A DNA stretch of 64,000 nt from Myotis daubentonii (GCF_963259705.1 NC_081844.1:33173341-33237340), one strand, 5' to 3'. Positions 1-10,971 are shown, counted from the first letter of the stretch. Notes: generated by a model not told the origin, from the sequence alone. Numbers and translations: made by a program.

Positions 1-480
1 TAAATAAATGTCCTAGCACTGGACTTGGCACAGAACACATATTAAAACTGTCATGGACACTACGTTTTTACAACACTCATCCATTTGCATCAAATGATTC
101 AATCCTGTTTTTCACCCCCGAACGAGGAAATGTTTTTGGCCCCACAGAGGGAACCCTACCATTTTATTATCAACAGCATTTTAATTGTTACAATAAACCT
201 TCCTTTGACAAAACCCAGTTTTTTCCTTTTAATACAGTCAAGTGGTTGCTGGGGCCTTTGGAATTTTGTGTTTTTGCTACGCTGGAAAGTTTAGGGCACC
301 ACAAACCATCCCTTCCAAATAAACTTGTCTTTTTTTGAAAGTCTGACACTTTGGGCCCGGACCTGCCCCTTCCTGGATGTCTGTGAGAGGAGGAGCTGTG
401 CAGGCAAGAAGATCCCACAGCTTCCCAAGCCCTTTCATGTCAACCTGATATTTTAGTTTCAATCATTGTCTTTCCTGCTC
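1..480. other. AT-rich unique sequence, no gene seen
   Basis: Low GC and rich in T runs. Polyadenylation-like hexamers occur on both strands (for example AATAAA near 192). It could be the 3'UTR or flank of something outside the window, but nothing supports a gene. Confidence 0.3.
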
Positions 481-481
481 T

Positions 482-716
482 GGCCGGTGGTGATCAGTGG
501 TTAGAGCATCCGTCCCTGCACCAAAGGGTCCAGGGTTCTATTCCCAGGGAAAGGCAGGTACCTGGGTTGCAGGTTCCATCCCACGCCTCAGGTCCGGGCA
601 GGTGCGGGAGGTGACCAATCCATGAAGACACATCAATGTTTCTCTCTCCCTCCCCCCTCCCTTCCACTCTCTAAAAATCAATGGGGAAAAAATATCCTAT
701 GGGGATTAACGACAAC
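482..716 (+). repeat. Ves-type tRNA-derived SINE
   Basis: A degraded head is followed by the CT-rich tail region (CTCTCTCCCTCC), the CTCTAAAAATCAATGG box and the GGGGATTAACGACAA end typical of bat Ves-related SINEs. The A-box is diverged. Confidence 0.75.
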
Positions 717-1310
717 CACAATCATTGTCCTTCCTTACTGACTTGTGGGCCATAGGCAGCGAGAGTGTGGGTCTCAGTGAGCACTGGATACATGTTTTGT
801 CCTCTTTTTTTTCGCGGGGGGGGGGGTCCCTAGTGTCAGCCTGGTGTGGCAGAGAGAATCTGAAGGCCCTGGGCCACACCTTGTGGTTAGCAGGCCCCCC
901 TCCGCCCTATACATCCTGTGACTCCATAAGCCCAGGAAGCGGCCAGGTAGAGCTCGCAGATGCAGCCCGTGCGTGCAGGGGACCAGGGCAAGCGGGGAAG
1001 GGGTCCTCGCCGCCTCCCCACTCCCCACCCCGCCGCCGTTCAGGCGCCCCCACCGCAGGAAGCCTTGTGACCCGGAGATAAGAAATGGGTCAATAAACTT
1101 TCTTCCAAGACCTACTGAGTTGCTTCATTCTCCCGGGCCTCCTTCCCGCCTGCAGCTCCCTCCCCTCGCCGGGAAAGGTCAGATGGGAGGTGGCATCGAC
1201 CCGCGCCCGGAGCCAGGCCCCTGGCCACGCTGCGGCCGCGCTGACCAACTGACCACGCGCTGCCCGGGAGCCTAGCTTGCCGCGGGCCAATGAGAGTGCG
1301 CCGAGCCGTG

Positions 1311-1323
1311 GTTGCCGGGCAAC
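1311..1323. promoter_or_regulatory. Palindromic X-box (RFX-type site)
   Basis: GTTGCC-G-GGCAAC is an exact inverted repeat with a one-base centre and fits the RFX X-box consensus. A CCAAT box ends 19 bp upstream. Pairing of RFX and NF-Y sites is known from several promoters, including MHC class II and ciliary genes. Binding is inferred. Confidence 0.6.
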
Positions 1324-1394
1324 GCGGACCGGGAAGGAGGGGCGGGGCCCGCGCGGTGATGGAGCAGAGATTGCAGCGATCAATCCGGCTCCTG

Positions 1395-1404
1395 TGCGCA
1401 TGCG
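1395..1404. promoter_or_regulatory. NRF1-type site
   Basis: TGCGCATGCG matches the NRF1 core palindrome (GCGCAYGCGC) except at the ends. It lies 70 bp downstream of the X-box in the orphan CpG segment. Confidence 0.5.
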
Positions 1405-1559
1405 TGGTCCAAGGCCGGGAGGGATGCTGCAGCCGGCGCCCAGTGGCCATCGATCGCCTCGGCCAGAGGCGCTTAATAAGCTCGGAGAAGGGTTTAAGGG
1501 AGGGGCTGGGGCGCCCCGCCACCCACCACCTCCTCCCCTGCTGCTCCCTTCCATAAGAA

Positions 1560-1900
1560 TAATAACAATGACAGCAGCTCACCTTCACGCAGCGCTTCCT
1601 GCCTGCTGGACAGTTGCACTTAAAATCTCCCAACATCCAGCCAAGGTAGTCAGTGAGGGTCCGGCTTCATCCCAGAGGTGGACTCAGGGGTCAGATTCCC
1701 CAGGTTAGCATCCTGGCCCCCCCAGCCCCCAGCTTAGTGGTCTTGGGCAACTGACTAGTCTCTCTGAGCCTCAGGATTCTTGCCTGTAAAGTGGGAGAAA
1801 GACGGCACCTTCCGAAGGTCTCTGTGAGGGGTCCCGTAAAGTGCTTTGTTTCTCAGTGGCCATCGGCCATATTTTGTTCTCAGGTGGGGACGCTGAGGCC
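1560..1900 (+). repeat. MIR-like ancient SINE fragments
   Basis: The stretch at about 1730-1800 shows the MIR core order: a CTTGGGCAACTGACT-like segment, then CTCTGAGCCTCAG, then a CTGTAAAGTGGGA-like segment. Flanking sequence is consistent with an old mammalian SINE but diverged. Confidence 0.6.
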
Positions 1901-1984
1901 CAGAGGGGCAGTCACCCGGCGCAAAGACTGCAGCTGTTACAGAACCAGGCTGGTCCCCACTCATCCTGTTACCCCTCGCTGTGC

Positions 1985-2100
1985 TCGGCCTCCACTTACC
2001 TTCATAATATTCATGGAGCATTTACAGTGAGCCAGGCACTGAGCTAGGTGCGTTGCACATATTTAACCCATTGGTTCTTCAAAACTTCAGTGCATTGGTA
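1985..2100 (+). repeat. MIR-like fragment
   Basis: The order of the GAGCATTTACAGTGAGCCAG segment and a GCACTGAGCTAGGTGC-like segment matches the MIR 'ends with catalogue' motif (ATTTATTGAGCACC...CCAGGCACTGTGC). A CT-rich low-complexity run follows to about 2230. Confidence 0.55.
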
Positions 2101-2337
2101 AGTTACCTCCGCCGTTTCCCAGCACCTCCCCTTCTCCTCCTCCACCTTCTTCTTTGTTTTCTTCTCCTCACCACACTTTCTCCTACTTTGCCCCTCCTCC
2201 CTCAATCTCCCCTCTTTCCTCCTCATTCCTTTCATTTGTTCGGGTTTAAAGCCCAGAGTTTTTCTATAGCACTTCCTCCTGTACTTTCCTTCGCTTCTCT
2301 TCATTTTTCCAAGACTGGGGGTGTACGTAGTATTTTC

Positions 2338-2705
2338 CTGGGGTTGCTGTAACAAAGTACCACACATTGGGAGGCTTAAACAACGGATTTATTCTTGCAC
2401 AGTTCTGGAGGCCAGGAGTCTGAGATCAAGGTGTCGACAGGGCGGTCATCCTTCCTGCCCGGCCCAGCCTCTGGTGGCGTTCCTTGGCTTGTGGCTGCAT
2501 CCCTTCATCCTCTACTTCTGTGGACCCATGGCCTTCTTCTCTCCGTGTCTGTGTGTCTCTCTTCTTCTTAGAAGGACACCTGCCACCCTGATTCAGTACA
2601 ACCTTAACTAATGACATCTGCAAAGACTGTATTTCCAAATATGGCCACATTCTGAGGTTCTGGGTGGACCGAGTTTTGGAGGGCACCATTTGACTTGCTA
2701 TAGGT
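2338..2705 (+). repeat. Ancient mammalian interspersed repeat (L1M/LTR-type 3' module)
   Basis: The sequence runs in the order expected for a widespread old mammalian repeat: GTTGCTGTAACAAAGTACCA, then TTCTGGAGGCCAGGAGTCTG, then CTGTATTTCCAAATATGGCC. I recognise the module but not its exact family. The block at 16390-16850 is its reverse-complement relative. Confidence 0.65.
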
Positions 2706-3219
2706 GGACATAGAGGGAGGGGGGGATGTAGGGTGGTCTTCTACAGGGTCCCAGGAATTTCTGGGTGTGACTGGCTCTGGCTAGGACCCCTGGGAAATGC
2801 TGACAGAGCACAGGGCTTTACCCAAGTGGGCTCATGTAATCTCTGGCTGTCATGTGGCCTGTGTCTTTGATTTTATCACACAGGCATCCTTCCATGTCAC
2901 TACAATTTCTCTGCCTCCATCACCTTTAATAGCCACCCAGCATCCCCCACCACGGAAAAGACATCGACTATTTATTAATCCCCCTTGCTGGGGCAGCAAG
3001 GCTAGTAGTCCCAGCCTACTTTGTTCCGGCAAATGGCAAAATAGCGTAGGGTAAGCATAACCGGCCCTAAATCCACTGGGGATGAGAACGCAGATGACAT
3101 GGACCCCACCCTGCACCTCTGCACTGTGTTAGAAGCATTAAAGTGTGTTACCCACCCACAGGGAGCCAAGATCAGCAAAACACAGTGATGGGATGATCTG
3201 CTTCACTCTCATTGTACAT

Positions 3220-3462
3220 CTTTCTTTTTAATTGAGGTAAAATTCACATAACATAAAACTCACCACTTTAAAGTGTACAATTCAGTTGTGTTGAGTCCAT
3301 TCACAATGTTGTACAATCATTGCTATTATCTAGTTTCTAAACGTTTTCATCACCCCCAAAACAAAGCCCCATCTCCATTAGCAGTTACCCCCACCTCCCT
3401 CCTCCAGTCCCTGGCAATCCCGAATCCATTTGGTATCTCTGTGGATCTGCCTGTTCTGGGCA
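3220..3462 (+). repeat. L1M 3' end, left part (interrupted by a Helitron)
   Basis: The sequence follows the old L1 3' region: TTGAGGTAAAATTCACATAA, then a GTACAATTCAGTTGTG-like segment, then the CCCTGGCAATCC and TCTGTGGATCTGCCTG blocks. It stops at 3462 and resumes at 3822 without loss. Confidence 0.8.
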
Positions 3463-3821
3463 TCCTATACAATAAAAGGCTAATATGCGAATTGACCAAA
3501 CAGCGGAACAACCGGTCGCTATGACATGCACTGACCATCAGGGGGCAGATGCTCAATGTAGGAGCTGCCCCTGGTGGTCAGTGTGCTCCCACAGCGGGCA
3601 TGCTGCTCAGCCACAAGCCTGGCTGATGGCTGGCAAGCGCAATGGCGGTGGTGGAGCCTCTCCCGCCTCCGCAGCAGTGCTAAGGATGTCTGACTGTGGC
3701 TTAGGCCTGCTCCCTGTGGGACAGCCCCCGAGGGCTCCCAGACTGCTAAAGGGTGCAGGCTGGGCTGAGGGACCTCCCCCCCCTCCCCCCAGTGCACGAA
3801 TGTCATGCACTGGGCCTCTAG
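3463..3821 (+). mobile_element. HeliBat-type non-autonomous Helitron
   Basis: It begins with TCCTATACAATAAAAGGCTA and ends with CTAG. A terminal hairpin lies just upstream (AGTGCACGA / TCATGCACT, 3791-3811, one mismatch in the stem), followed by GGGCCT. Both ends match HeliBat elements of vespertilionid bats as I remember them. Insertion is between A (3462) and T (3822), as expected for Helitrons, with no target duplication. No Rep/helicase frame is present, so it is non-autonomous. At 359 bp it is a short internally deleted form. Confidence 0.93.
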
Positions 3822-4445
3822 TTTCACATAAATGGAGTCGCACACTGTGTGGTCTTTGGTGTCTGGCTTCTCTCACTGAGCATCATGTTTTTAAACCTCA
3901 TCCATGTTGTAGCGAGTGTCAGCGCTTCACTCCTTTTTTAAATATTTTTTTACATTGTGGTAAAATATACATAACATAATATTGACCATCATAACCATTT
4001 CTAAGTGTACAGTTCTGTGGCACTAAGTACATTCACACCGTTGTGTACTCACTCCTACCACCCGTCTCCAGAACTTTCTCATCTTCTCCAACTGACATTC
4101 TGTCCCTGTTAAACACTAGCTCCCTGGTCCCTGGCACCTCCCATCTGCTTCTGTCTCTGTGACCCTGACTCCTCTAGTGACCTCATGTGAGCGGACTCAC
4201 ACAGTATTTGTCCTCTGGTGTCTGGCTTCTCTCACTGAGCACCGTGTGTTCAGGGTCCATCCACAGTGTAGTGACTGTCAGTGCTGCACTCCTTTTCGTG
4301 GCTGAGTCATATTCCAGTGTGTGGATGGACCACATTGTGTTGATCCATTCATCCTCGCGTGGACACTTGGGTTGTGTCCGCCCCTTGGCCATTGTGAATC
4401 ACGCTGTTGTGAACATGGGTGTACCTCAGTGACTCTGACCTCATC
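3822..4445 (+). repeat. L1M 3' end, right part
   Basis: It resumes the L1 3' module (TTTCACATAAATGGAGTCGC, a TGGCTTCTCTCACTGAGCAT-type block, 'accatcataaccatttctaag'-like segment) and runs to the motif ending ATTGTGAATC near 4400. A second partial copy of the same module appears to be joined at about 3930-4440. Confidence 0.8.
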
Positions 4446-4584
4446 AGTTTCCATGAAGCAGGTCTGGGGCAGTGAGCAGACCCTACATGGGATCAAACAT
4501 CCCCCATCCTACCCCACGTGGGACTGTGCTTCGAGATCCCAGAGAAAAGATGTCAGAGGGGTCCTGGACAGAGTCCCACGTGCG

Positions 4585-4770
4585 GGCTAGGACCCCGGAG
4601 CCTGAATCCCAGCTGTGTGAACTTGAGCAAGTCACTTACCCTGATTTAGGCCTTAGTTTCTTCATCGGTAAGTTGGGGGCAGCAAGACCCTTTACTTCAC
4701 AAGTACGGCGTCCCCGTGAAGCGAGCAGGTGCCCAGTAAAGGTTCTTGCCGTTGCTGCCATTAGAGTGAC
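4585..4770 (+). repeat. MIR fragment
   Basis: It shows the MIR core order: GAATCCCAGCTGTGTGAACT, then TTGAGCAAGTCACTTACC, then a TTAGTTTCTTCATCGGTAAG-like segment, then a GTGCCCAGTAAAGG tail. Confidence 0.75.
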
Positions 4771-4779
4771 TTTGAAATG

Positions 4780-6219
4780 GGTTTGACTAGTATGAGGTGC
4801 TGGACCCTCAGGTCCACACTCCCCGCCTGGGCCTCCTTCCTCACCGCGTTCCCAGCCCTGTGGCCGCACGTGGATGCTGCAGTTCTTCCTGACTTACCCT
4901 GGGCCCCTGAAAAAATACATTTTCCTTCAATTATTCATCATTGAGGTGTGAGAGATACACAGGAATGAAATTAGCTCCCTGACCTTTGGGGAGAAGGACA
5001 CGGGGGTGGGAGGGGCAGCCCTGCTGGCAGAGGTCAGGTGGGGGTGTGGGGTTTGGACCTGCGAGGGGGAGGATTCCCTCAGAAGAGCCTGCATGGGGGG
5101 GGGGGGGTCTGGTGAAAAGAATGATGGTGGGGGAGGGGAGCCACTGGCCTCATTCCCTGTTCTCTCCTTTTTTTCCTTTTCTCTCTTCCTCGTGGGAACT
5201 GCTGAGGGGGGGAGAGTCATGCTGGGTGTGGGTTGGGGGCTGGGCTCAAAGGCAAGGGGGACCTGAGGGCGGCAGGACCCCCCAGCTGGGCCTCAGTCTC
5301 CCCAGCAGTTGGAGGAAGGTTCCGTGTCTGCAAAGCGCCCCCCCCCAACCCCCCCGTCTCTGCTATAAAGGCCTCATCCTTCTACCTTTCCTGGTTTACC
5401 CTTCACAACTCAGAGCTGACACCCCGCAAGCCCAGTGCCCAGGAGGGTGACATCAAGCCCCCCAGGAAGCCCCCCAGTTCTGGGCTGGAGGGAACAGGAC
5501 CAGACACAGCCCAAGGAGCCCCAGGGCTAGGGGTGCTGGGGAGATGCTGCCGGAGCGGGTGGGGATGGGGGCTTGGAGGATGAGGAGGGGTTTAGCAGGC
5601 AGGTTGGGTACAGACAGAACTCGGGCAGGAGGACAAATCCAGGTGGGGTGGTAGCTGTGCTAGCGTGAGGCAGAGCAGGGAAGGCTGGTTGGGGTGTGGC
5701 TAGACTCTCAGTGGGACAGACTTCGTGGACCCTCAGGCCAAGCCTTCCAGGCTGGCAGTGGGAGCTACGGGACGGCTTAGAGGAGGGGAAGGCGAGTTTG
5801 GATCTGGTCCCTGGGAGCCAGGGCTTAGCCAGGGAGGAACTCATGAGGAAGAAGGGCAGGAAGTGGTGGCCAATGGGCCCTGGGAGGGGGCAGAGGAGGC
5901 ACAGGCTTTGGGGGAAGGGTGCTAAGCTACTCAGTCGCTGCAGAGCCTCCCTGTTACCTCTGGGAATTAACACCAAGGCTGTTCCAAACACCACACAGAC
6001 CTCCGTCCTCCCCACGCGCCCTCCTTTCAAAGACAGGTGGCAGCAACTCCTCCTTGTTCCCTCAATGCGCCCTGTGATGCCCAGCCTGCAAGCCTTAGCA
6101 CATGCCGTTCCCCTCTGCCCGAACCCTTCCCCAGCTGAGAAGGAAAGGGAGGCACCAGGAGTTGTTATAGTGCCTAATGTACAGAGAAGACAGCTGAGGC
6201 CCAGAGAGCTAAGAAATGC

Positions 6220-6220
<1 letters not shown>
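4780..6220. other. GC-rich unique flank with G/C homopolymer runs
   Basis: No gene is supported. The stretch contains G runs (about 5095-5107), C runs (5338-5358) and, near 6170-6215, a GAGGCCCAGAGAGC segment of MIR character. The 360-residue minus-strand frame over 5527-6609 depends on the GA microsatellite and is not a gene. Confidence 0.5.

Positions 6221-6221
<1 letters not shown>

Positions 6222-6295
<74 letters not shown>
6222..6295. repeat. (GA)n microsatellite
   Basis: About 37 uninterrupted GA dinucleotides, followed by a GAAA/GGAA-rich degenerate edge to about 6322. Confidence 0.97.
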
Positions 6296-6299
<4 letters not shown>

Positions 6300-6554
6300 A
6301 AGGAAGGAAGAAAAGAAAGAGAAATGCATCCAACGTCACACAGCCCAGCAGTGGAGGAGTCTGGTTTTCTGTCTTAATTCCATTGTCACCCAAAACAGTT
6401 GGGGAGGATTTTGAAGTCCTATGGGCTCCGAGGGGGCGCTGTTCCCAGGCCCTGGGGGCACGGGGCTGGAGCCTGGGTGGGTGGGGTGAGGCGCACAGCC
6501 CCGGTTCTGCCTGGGGCCCTGGTGGGGGAGCCGCCTGCCCTTGTTCCCAGCCTG

Positions 6555-6720
6555 CTGCTGCGGAGCCGATCAGCGGAGAGCGATCGATGGCGTATTGAGC
6601 ACTTTTCAAGCCTCGGTGATTTTCGTGGATTCAGTGTAAACCGCAGCCTGAGCCCCCACTCCCATCGACCTCGGGCAGGCAGAGGTACCCCTCCCCCTGA
6701 TTGGCGCTGACAGCTCTTGC
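6555..6720. promoter_or_regulatory. Candidate conserved regulatory island
   Basis: A repeat-free island contains GCGATCGATGG (ATCGAT core 6583-6588), CGTATTGAGC, a TTTTCAAGCC/ATTTTCGTGG block and GTAAACC (forkhead-like). Unmutated CpG sites and AT-rich homeodomain cores in GC-rich surroundings suggest selective constraint. Conservation itself could not be tested here. Confidence 0.45.
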
Positions 6721-7254
6721 TGCTGGCTCTGTACCCCAGCACCCCACAGAGAGCCGCCCCCTCTCTTCCAGCAGCACTGGGAGAGGACTGGGGGGCAGGG
6801 CACAGACAGGGCAAGGGGAAGGGTAGGTTCAGAGTGAACAGACCTGTGTGTGGGAGGGGGAGGAAGGGGGGAGGCAAAGGCCATTGGAGTCCTGAAAGGT
6901 GGGGGACCAGCTGATGTGTTAGGGGTCCCTCAGGAAGGAGGCCAGGCGAGGAGAGGTCAGAGTCCGGGGCTTCCGGCTTCCTACCCCCAACAAGAATCCC
7001 TCCTTGCCCAGAGTCCCGCTATTCCGGGGCTGTGCCAGCTTCAAGTCCCGGGGCTACTTCTGCTTCCTGTGTCACTCTGGAGAGTGTCGTCCATTTACCG
7101 GCTCTTCCTCCCCGACCCTGTGTGCCATTCCCTGCAAGGAGTACTGGCTGAGGTTTTCTCCCATAGCACCTGCACAGGCACAGTACATTTTTGGAAAGGG
7201 AGTTCCAGAAAGCTGAGGGCTGTGCAGGCTAAACCCCTTGGTTCATCCACCTAG

Positions 7255-8200
7255 ATGCCTGCTCACCCACTCACTCACCAACATGCCCATCCATGTATTC
7301 ATACAGACATGTACCCATTGATTTGCTCAGCAGCCCACATGTCCTTATGCTTTTTCAGCAAGACACTTGTCCATTTAGCTATTCCACCATTTACCCACAC
7401 AGTCAACAAGCTCTCATCCATCCATTCATCCACTCATTCATTCAATCACTCATCCAGTCATTGATTTACTCATCCATCCTCCCAGCATCCATCCATCCAT
7501 CCATTTGTCTCTCCATTCTCCCACACTTTACATACCTATTCACTTATCTACCTATTCACTCACCCATCTAGCCATTCATTCATACATGCATCCATTCACT
7601 AAATCATTCACCCATCTACCTATGTATTCACCAACTCATCCATTTATCAATGCACCCATTTATTAACCCTTTTAACAATCCATGCAGTCAACAAGCCATT
7701 CACTAAGATACTGAATGACTCATCCATCCATTCATCCATTCATCCATCCATACATCCATCTATCCATTCATTCATCCATTTACCTACCCATTTATTTATC
7801 CATCCATCACCCATTCGTCTATTCATTCTCCCATACATTACACACCTATTCACTCATCTGCCCATCCATCCATCCATCCATCCATCCATCCATCCATCCA
7901 TCCACCTAACCATTCACCCACCTAACCATGTATTCAATAACATCCATTCCTTCATGCATCCATTTATCTTTTTAGCCATCCACGGATCCTTTCTCCCATC
8001 CATTTACTTTTTCACCCATCCACACATGTACCAACTTATCACCCATCTATTACACACCCCTTCATTTATCAACCCTTCCATTCATCTGCTCATCCAACCA
8101 CCCTCCTACCCATTCACTGATTCATTCACCTACCTTCCACCCTCCATCCACCCACCCATCTATTTATCAATTTACCCATTCATTCACATTCACCACAAGC
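7255..8200. repeat. Degenerate (ATCC)n-type array
   Basis: About 0.95 kb of imperfect tetranucleotide units (ATCC/CATC/ATTC) includes a pure (CATC)n run at about 7862-7900. Every + frame reads as His/Pro/Ser/Ile repeats, an artefact of the unit. Together with the array at 17.6-18.2 kb it is one of two such blocks in the window. Confidence 0.93.
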
Positions 8201-8229
8201 ATTTTCTGGTCCCTTCTTGGCCACCCTGA

Positions 8230-8700
8230 TGCTGCACTCTGAGGATAAGGTGAGTCTGCCCCATGAGTTCCCTGACCAAGGACATGTCACCCTCATATGT
8301 ACAACCAGGGCCAACCCAGACAAGGGCTGACATGAGGGATCTCCTCGTCTGAACACCCTTTTACAGATGAGTCAACAGAGCCCGCACAGTTAGGGAGGGT
8401 AATGCCCGGACTGCCTGGAGCCAAAGCCAGCTGTCACTTCCGTGATGGCCTTGGCAAGACCTCTGTGGGCCAACCCACAAGAATTTACCGTGGTTAGAGC
8501 TCTCATTCCAACTCTTCTCCCCACAGCCCCAACTCGGGCTGGCCCTTCTGTCTGTCTCCACCTGCTCCATCACTCAGCAAATCTTTATTGAGCACGTATG
8601 CCTGGCCTTCAGAACACAGTGGGGAGAAAGCAGGCAGGTCCCACACGGAGCTTATGTGCTACTGGAGGAGACAGGAAGAGAAGAAAAAAAGGCAAAGGAG
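8230..8700. repeat. MIR/L2-like fragments
   Basis: TTTTACAGATGAGTCAACAG near 8360 and ATCTTTATTGAGCACGTATG near 8580 are characteristic pieces of old MIR or L2 copies. Their boundaries are uncertain. Confidence 0.5.
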
Positions 8701-8869
8701 CAAAGAAATAGAATAATTAGCTGCAAGGTCGATTCTAAAACCCCGTGCTCCTGGCTGGTAGGGCAGGTGCTTTGCCTCCTCTTCTCCCAGGGCCGGGATG
8801 TTGAGGACAGAGTACCTTGGCCCCCGACGAGGGTACCCTGGGAGGTAGCAGAGGGGGCAGGGATGAGGG

Positions 8870-9420
8870 GGAAGCCACCATATCACAGCGAAAGAAGGAT
8901 ACTGCGGCTCTGAAACCCCCTTCATAATTAATAAATGAAGAATATGGTTGTTAATCGATGGAGCTGTGAAGAGAATATTGATTCCCACCTCACGCTATAT
9001 TTTTTTTGTGCCGCTTAGATTTTTACACCTCGTTTAGAACAAGGCTTCCCCGGGGAACTCTTAAAACCAAAAGATATTTGCAAGACTCCAGTGAGGAGGG
9101 TGATATCTGGGCTGCAAAAAGGTGCGGGGGGGGGGGGGGGGCGGACCAGAGAAGCTGGGGGTCCAAGCAGAGAAATATTTACCATCAAAGTTGCCAAGCC
9201 ACTGTGTCTTTCTTTAAAGCTCCCATTTGAATATTTGATTAAGGATCAATTATTGTGGTATCGGGAAAGGTCATTGGGCAAATTCAAAGTAGGCCATGGG
9301 GGACGTTTCGGGGTGGAAAAAAATAAATCCCGTTATTATTTTATTGCACAAATGCTGCATGTCCATGGTGGTGAAATTATAGTAAAATGAAATTCATCCA
9401 CCATCACAACTAAAAATATC
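8870..9420. promoter_or_regulatory. Candidate conserved regulatory island, AT-rich
   Basis: A long repeat-free AT-rich block contains CATAATTAATAAATG, GTTAATCGATGG (ATCGAT 8954-8959), AATATTGATT (ATTGAT 8977-8982), GGATCAATTATTG (ATCAAT 9245-9250) and TTATTTTATTGCACAAATGC. A G16 run (9126-9141) splits it. The clustering of homeodomain and cut-homeodomain cores suggests a developmental enhancer. This is inference; no conservation was computed. Confidence 0.5.
9126..9141 (+). repeat. G16 homopolymer
   Basis: An uninterrupted run of 16 G (then C) inside the AT-rich candidate enhancer. It is a potential G-quadruplex and a likely sequencing weak point. Confidence 0.9.
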
Positions 9421-9766
9421 CACCTCACTGTTCCAGAGAGAAAGCTTGTGTGGTTTCTGCACGCCCATGCGCATACCCGTGTAAAATAATTGTACCTACA
9501 TATGAGAGAAGTGTACAAAAATGGCTTCATACCTTTTCTGCCACCTGCCCTGAAAAGCTGGCAGTTCTTTTTATTTTTATATATTTTTCAGGTTAGCAGT
9601 TCTTTCCAGTGAAAAAAGTAATACGTCTCCAGGGTCAGAAATATTCAAAAGCCCTGGAAAGTGTAATGGGGAAATGCAATCATTGGTCATTTCATTTCTT
9701 AGAACAGAAATAGCAGTTTTTACTTAAAAAAAATAAACTTCTTTGCAATCATTTTATTTTTATTTT

Positions 9767-10009
9767 TTAAAATTTATTTTTTAATCCTCACCTGAGGATA
9801 TTTTTTTCCTTTGACTTTTAGAGAGTGGAAGGATGGGAGGATGGGGAGAAAGAGAGAGCGAGACTGATTGGTCGCCTCTCACAGGGCCCCAGACTGGGGC
9901 CAGGGATTGAACCCCCAACCGAGGTACAGGCCCTTGACTGGGAATCAAACCCGAGACCCTTCAGTGCACCAGCCAATGCTCCAGCCACCCAGCCTAACTG
10001 GCCAGGGCA
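9767..10009 (-). repeat. Ves-type SINE (antisense)
   Basis: On the minus strand it reads from CCCTGGCCAGTTAGG through the tRNA-like head and GGTTTGATTCCCAGTCAAGG-type B-box to the CTCTAAAAGTCAAAGG and TCAGGTGAGGATTAA tail. Confidence 0.9.
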
Positions 10010-10970
10010 CTCGGCAATAATTTTAAATGTACAGACGAGGTGCAAAGAGAAGGCAGACACCCCGCTTCCCTCATAACTTGTCTTCATGGCATGTTTGTTA
10101 CAACTGAGAAACTGAGGCTGGTCTGACACCGTGTTAGACTTGAGTTGGGTTTCCCCAGGTTTTTCACATCCTCTTCCTGTTCCGGAGTCAGACCAAGGGG
10201 TTGAGACCTCTCTTATTTTGATCCATCAGAGTTCAAGCTTTTTTCATGCAGATACACTTGGGGATACAAATACACCCTATTTTGTAAATAGGGGAGCAAA
10301 ATGCTATTTGTGAAATTGATAAGCCAGGAGCTAGCCACCTTGTTCACAATGTTTGATAGCTGATGGATACAGACATTGAGATTCTTTCCAATTAAAAAAG
10401 AGTCAAAGATTTCTGCCATGAACATCTGGCAACAACCTCTGCATGGTGGTGAAAGACGGTGGACACTGGGCGTGGCTTTTCTTTGGTGTAAGAAAATAAG
10501 ACACAACCCACTTCATTGTATTTTTATGGTATCCAATGGAAAAGATGACACCTTAATTATACTCAAAGCTAATATTACTTTGATTAGCTTTTAACGTAAC
10601 AATAGTGTAACAATACATTTAAATTCCTTGCAAAAACAAGTGTTCCCCCACCCCCCAGCATTCTGTTCTTAAAATCCTGGCACATGAACTTGGGAATAAT
10701 TTTATTTAGTTCTCCTCCACCCTGTGGGGGGGAAATCTGATTGCAATATTGATTGGTATTGAAATAAAAATGTATGGATTAGTCTAGAGGAAATTTATAT
10801 TTTTACATTATTGGGTCTTTTCACCCAGCAATTGAAACATCTTTCCATTTGTTTTATGTCATTTTTTTGTCCTTCAATAATTTTGTATTTTTTAAGTCCT
10901 GCATGTGTCATGTCTTTTTCCTTCTGAAGCCTCTTATTGTTATTGTGAATGAATTTTTTTTGGCTTTTTT
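10010..10970. other. AT-rich sequence without assignable gene
   Basis: Low-GC DNA with L1-like character in places (for example 10800-10960). No frame resembles a known protein and no clear repeat ends were found. Confidence 0.4.
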
Positions 10971-10971
10971 T

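Larger units (their letters stand above)
1090..1554. promoter_or_regulatory. Orphan CpG-rich promoter-like segment
   Basis: A short CpG-dense block in the far flank contains a CCAAT box (1287-1291), a perfect palindromic X-box (1311-1323), a GGGGCGGGGCC GC box (1339-1348), an NRF1-type TGCGCATGCG (1395-1404) and two ONECUT-like cores (ATCAAT 1379-1384, ATCGAT 1449-1454). Together these are typical of a TATA-less CpG promoter or a CpG-rich enhancer. No open frame here resembles a known protein; the long frames on both strands reflect GC richness. It may start a non-coding RNA or act as a distal element of the neighbouring gene (ONECUT3 by human synteny). The direction of transcription is unresolved. 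Confidence 0.6.

Noticed and set aside
1..1554. ONECUT3 coding exon expected by synteny near the left edge
   Set aside because: Neither the CUT domain nor the homeodomain, nor the Gly/His-rich first-exon protein, is encoded in any frame here; the gene is probably further left.
5527..6609. 360-residue minus-strand open frame
   Set aside because: It runs through the (GA)n microsatellite (read as Leu-Ser repeats) and GC-rich unique DNA, has no domain, and competes with frames on the other strand.
7255..8200. Possible CRISPR-like or tandem-gene array
   Set aside because: Units are imperfect tetranucleotides without spacers, and the genome is mammalian.
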